Shown one piece after another: positions 61,611 through 64,000 of a stretch of 64,000 nucleotides of DNA. Origin of the DNA: Flavobacterium frigidimaris. GTDB lineage: Bacteria; Bacteroidota; Bacteroidia; Flavobacteriales; Flavobacteriaceae. Under the pieces are notes generated by a model, which did not search any database, had not been told where the DNA came from, and worked only from the letters and a program-made list of their open reading frames with translations. The number at the start of each line of letters is the position of its first letter. Positions within the stretch are counted from its first letter, which is position 1. The stretch is from contig FQWG01000001.1 of NCBI GenBank assembly GCA_900129595.1, forward strand, positions 124,001 to 188,000, read 5' to 3'. Made by a program: the position numbers and the translations under genes.

Positions 61611-64000
61611 TTAAAATCTGTAGCTCGCTCCCACTTTTCCTCGGATTCCATAATACTCAACTTGTTCAGGCCTTGAAGATATACCGTGATAATAGCGCAA
61701 TTCCTGATTGTTAAGGTTATTTAGATCTATGAAAAAAGTAATATTTTTAGATGTTGTATAAGATAAATTCATATCCAGATGAAAATCCTTATCCTGATAC
61801 CTGTCAGCTCCTTTGTTATCGCGTACTTCTACTAAAAAAGCTTCACGGTAATTAGCGGCTAATCTCGCTGCAAAACCTTTGTACTCATATATAAGTGAGG
61901 CATTAAAAATATTGGGTGACTGGTTCATTAATCCAATTTTCTCGTCTCCTCTATCAGATAAAGTAGTCTCCGATTTTGTAAAAGTATAATTGGCTTTCAA
62001 ACTAAAATCACTCAAGAAACCAGGCAGTTCAGTAAATTTCTTATTGAAACCAATTTCAATTCCGTATAAAAATGCATTATCAGAATTTAAAGGTCTCGAC
62101 ACTTTATACAAATCTGTTGCTCCGCCTACGGTTCTCATTTCGTCATTTGTCGATGTATAAATTAAATCTTTCAGGTCTTTATAAAAAACACTTCCGGTTA
62201 CATAATCGTTTTTGTTCAGGTAATAGGAACCCACCAAATCATAGTTCCACGAAAATGTTGGTTTCAAATCAATGTTTCCTTCTACAACCGTAAGATTATC
62301 AGGGTTAACCCTTGTACTCGGACTCAGTTCATTAAAAGCCGGACGGGCAAAAGTTCTGGTAATTGCCGCTCTCAAATCCAGCTTTTTTGATGGTTTGTAA
62401 ATAAGATGCGCCATGGGCAAAAATGCACCGTAATTCTTGTTGCCGTAAACTGCTGTAACAACTTTAGTAATATCATTAAACTCGTAACTTTTTGCATTTA
62501 CAACTGTGTTTTCGTAACGAATTCCTCCCACAAAACGCAAATCGTCGCTAATATCCCATTCTGCGGATCCGTAACCTGCCCACACTTTTTCTGTAGCATC
62601 ATAGTTACCGGTTGCATAACTCGAGTTCGTCGCATCCTGATAATTGTATTTAAGATATTGTGCGATCTTCGGATTCCCCATCGGATCGATAAAAGAACGT
62701 TCTGTTGGATAATTGAACTTTAAATTGTCATAGGTATTATTCAATTCCGGAAACCAATTGTTGGAAGGAAAAGCTTCGCGCTCCCAATTGTTTAAATATG
62801 CTTTTGGTGCTTTTGTATCGTAAATCCAGGTAATATAACGGTAATCGTAGGTACTGGTTTTATTTCTAAATTTCCCTCCAAATTTGAATTTCAGGTTTTC
62901 TTTAGCAGCATAATTAAAGTCTACAGCTGCCACCTGATCTTTTTCTTCGACATTACGAATAGAAGTTACATATCGGTCTAAATAATAATTATCAGCATTA
63001 TAAGGTGTTGTACTATTGAAATGAGGCTGAATATTATTAGCCGGATCCCCAACATAACCTTGTGGTCCGTCGCCTTGTAAAAATTTATAATTCGTTCCGT
63101 CTACTTTTACCAGATTATCATATTTTACGGTTTGTATCCAGTTACCGTAATAATACCCCCTGTCGTTTTTCGTTGCAGATGACGGGCCATTGTATCCTGC
63201 CCATGAAGTATAAGCCGCAACCTTGGCATTCATCTTCAATTTATCGGTTATCTTGCTTTCATAACCAAATTCTCCACCGTAGTTTTTAAACAAATAATCT
63301 ACTGTACTCCAACGCAATACGGCATTACTTGTCGTTTTATTAAAGTAGTGCATAGTCTTACGATTTTGTTCTTCATCTAAAAACTGACTGTAATATCCGC
63401 GTGCATAAATTTTGTTTCTGTCATTAAAACGAAAATCTGTTGCGGCATTCACTCCCGTATTGGTTCGTACTCCCTGATAATTTCGAACATCTAGCGTGTT
63501 TACATTGTGCAGTGCATTTCCGTAAACTACCTCATAATCATCTGTTGAATAACTGCGTGAATTATAATTGCTCATCACTAAAAAGCCGAATTTTTTATTA
63601 AAAAATCGATTCCCATATAAAACAGTACTATTGTATTTGAATTTATCTTCGGCACGAAGATTAAACGGAATGGCCATAGTTACCCTAAAAGTTTCTTTTT
63701 TAGGCGAAAATTTCGGAATATAATTGATCGTTCCTCCAATAGCATCTCCTTCATATTCAGGAGTAATCGCTTTAATTACCTGAATATATTCTAAAAATTC
63801 CGTTGGCAGCAAATCCATAGGTACAGTACGATTACCCAACAAATCACCGGAGGTCTTGGCAGATGGCATACGGTCGCCGTTGATAGTCGCTGAACTCCAT
63901 TGCGAAGGCGTTCCTCTTACTGTTACATATCTTCCTTCACCCTGATCCCTGTCGATACTCACACCCGGAATTCTCTGTACCGCTTCGGCAGCACTGATAT
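61611..64000 (-). CDS. TonB-dependent receptor, N-terminal part outside the window
   Basis: At least 796 residues are visible. AAEAVQRIPGVSIDRDQGEG and RYVTVRGTPSQWSSATINGD place the plug domain at the window end; the barrel ends FGIRGKVGASYRF-like with a terminal aromatic residue. The type resembles TIGR01782-like receptors, often for complex substrates. It is read from the same strand as PhoD and the HpnZ-like gene, so the three may share a phosphate-related role. Continuing upstream of 63962 into the window edge. Confidence 0.9.
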   Translation of the reverse strand, partial: ISAAEAVQRIPGVSIDRDQGEGRYVTVRGTPSQWSSATINGDRMPSAKTSGDLLGNRTVPMDLLPTEFLEYIQVIKAITPEYEGDAIGGTINYIPKFSPKKETFRVTMAIPFNLRAEDKFKYNSTVLYGNRFFNKKFGFLVMSNYNSRSYSTDDYEVVYGNALHNVNTLDVRNYQGVRTNTGVNAATDFRFNDRNKIYARGYYSQFLDEEQNRKTMHYFNKTTSNAVLRWSTVDYLFKNYGGEFGYESKITDKLKMNAKVAAYTSWAGYNGPSSATKNDRGYYYGNWIQTVKYDNLVKVDGTNYKFLQGDGPQGYVGDPANNIQPHFNSTTPYNADNYYLDRYVTSIRNVEEKDQVAAVDFNYAAKENLKFKFGGKFRNKTSTYDYRYITWIYDTKAPKAYLNNWEREAFPSNNWFPELNNTYDNLKFNYPTERSFIDPMGNPKIAQYLKYNYQDATNSSYATGNYDATEKVWAGYGSAEWDISDDLRFVGGIRYENTVVNAKSYEFNDITKVVTAVYGNKNYGAFLPMAHLIYKPSKKLDLRAAITRTFARPAFNELSPSTRVNPDNLTVVEGNIDLKPTFSWNYDLVGSYYLNKNDYVTGSVFYKDLKDLIYTSTNDEMRTVGGATDLYKVSRPLNSDNAFLYGIEIGFNKKFTELPGFLSDFSLKANYTFTKSETTLSDRGDEKIGLMNQSPNIFNASLIYEYKGFAARLAANYREAFLVEVRDNKGADRYQDKDFHLDMNLSYTTSKNITFFIDLNNLNNQELRYYHGISSRPEQVEYYGIRGKVGASYRF

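Noticed and set aside
1..64000. CRISPR arrays, tRNA/rRNA genes, prophage, anti-phage systems
   Set aside because: I looked for regularly spaced direct repeats, cloverleaf-like ends and phage or nuclease-type proteins and found none.

Overview
The window reads as chromosome of a Flavobacterium-like member of the Bacteroidota. Base composition is AT-rich, promoters match the Bacteroidota -7 box TAnnTTTG (for example before the genes at 12728, 28661, 42124 and 56344), start codons sit behind A-rich leaders without a Shine-Dalgarno sequence, and the repertoire is typical of the group: TonB-dependent receptor, GH2 enzyme, DUF4833, DUF2141 and many AraC/TetR regulators. I found no tRNA, rRNA, CRISPR array, prophage or transposase gene.

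Layout. 1-2.7 kb: end of an MBL-fold hydrolase, an NTF2-like lipoprotein, an amidohydrolase and a small hydrolase-gene remnant. 2.9-7.2 kb: three redox genes (OYE, NmrA-like, MDR) behind an AraC regulator. 7.4-13.4 kb: YjbR-like protein, Lrp regulator, BASS transporter, a folate-independent methionine synthase pair (mesD-mesX) and a divergent nitroreductase. 13.6-20.8 kb: two serine hydrolases, a trypsin-like protease, an epimerase/DUF2141/small-membrane-protein operon with a divergent TetR gene, a lipoprotein and repeats. 21.1-24.2 kb: an operon with a six-cysteine leader ORF, a PhyH-type dioxygenase, a 50-residue ORF, a CDP-alcohol phosphotransferase, GtrA and DUF4833. 24.2-28.5 kb: SDR, frameshifted ABM-type gene, alpha/beta hydrolase, acetyltransferase and AraC. 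28.6-34.9 kb: TetR plus a complete RND efflux operon with matching operators. 35-39 kb: small secreted, PRC-barrel and lipoprotein genes and decaying genes among repeats. 39-51.9 kb: amino-acid permease, MFS, LysR, AraC, Fe-ADH, GH2 and a TetR-SDR-MDR operon with three palindromic operators. 52-58.6 kb: EamA/DUF2000, Lrp, a two-component system and a divergent porin/Dabb/cupin operon with phased repeats in its promoter. 58.7-64 kb: HpnZ-like dehydrogenase, PhoD and a TonB receptor running off the window.

Three dispersed short repeat families run through the intergenic DNA: R1, a conserved segment of up to about 130 bp joined to a variable terminator hairpin; R2, a REP-like element that has replaced the 5' end of one gene; and R3, a MITE-like element with a perfect 20-bp terminal inverted repeat. 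The strongest candidate for something new is the poly-cysteine leader ORF that overlaps the start of the dioxygenase gene, which suggests cysteine-responsive control of a lipid-modification operon. The R1 element is the second candidate.
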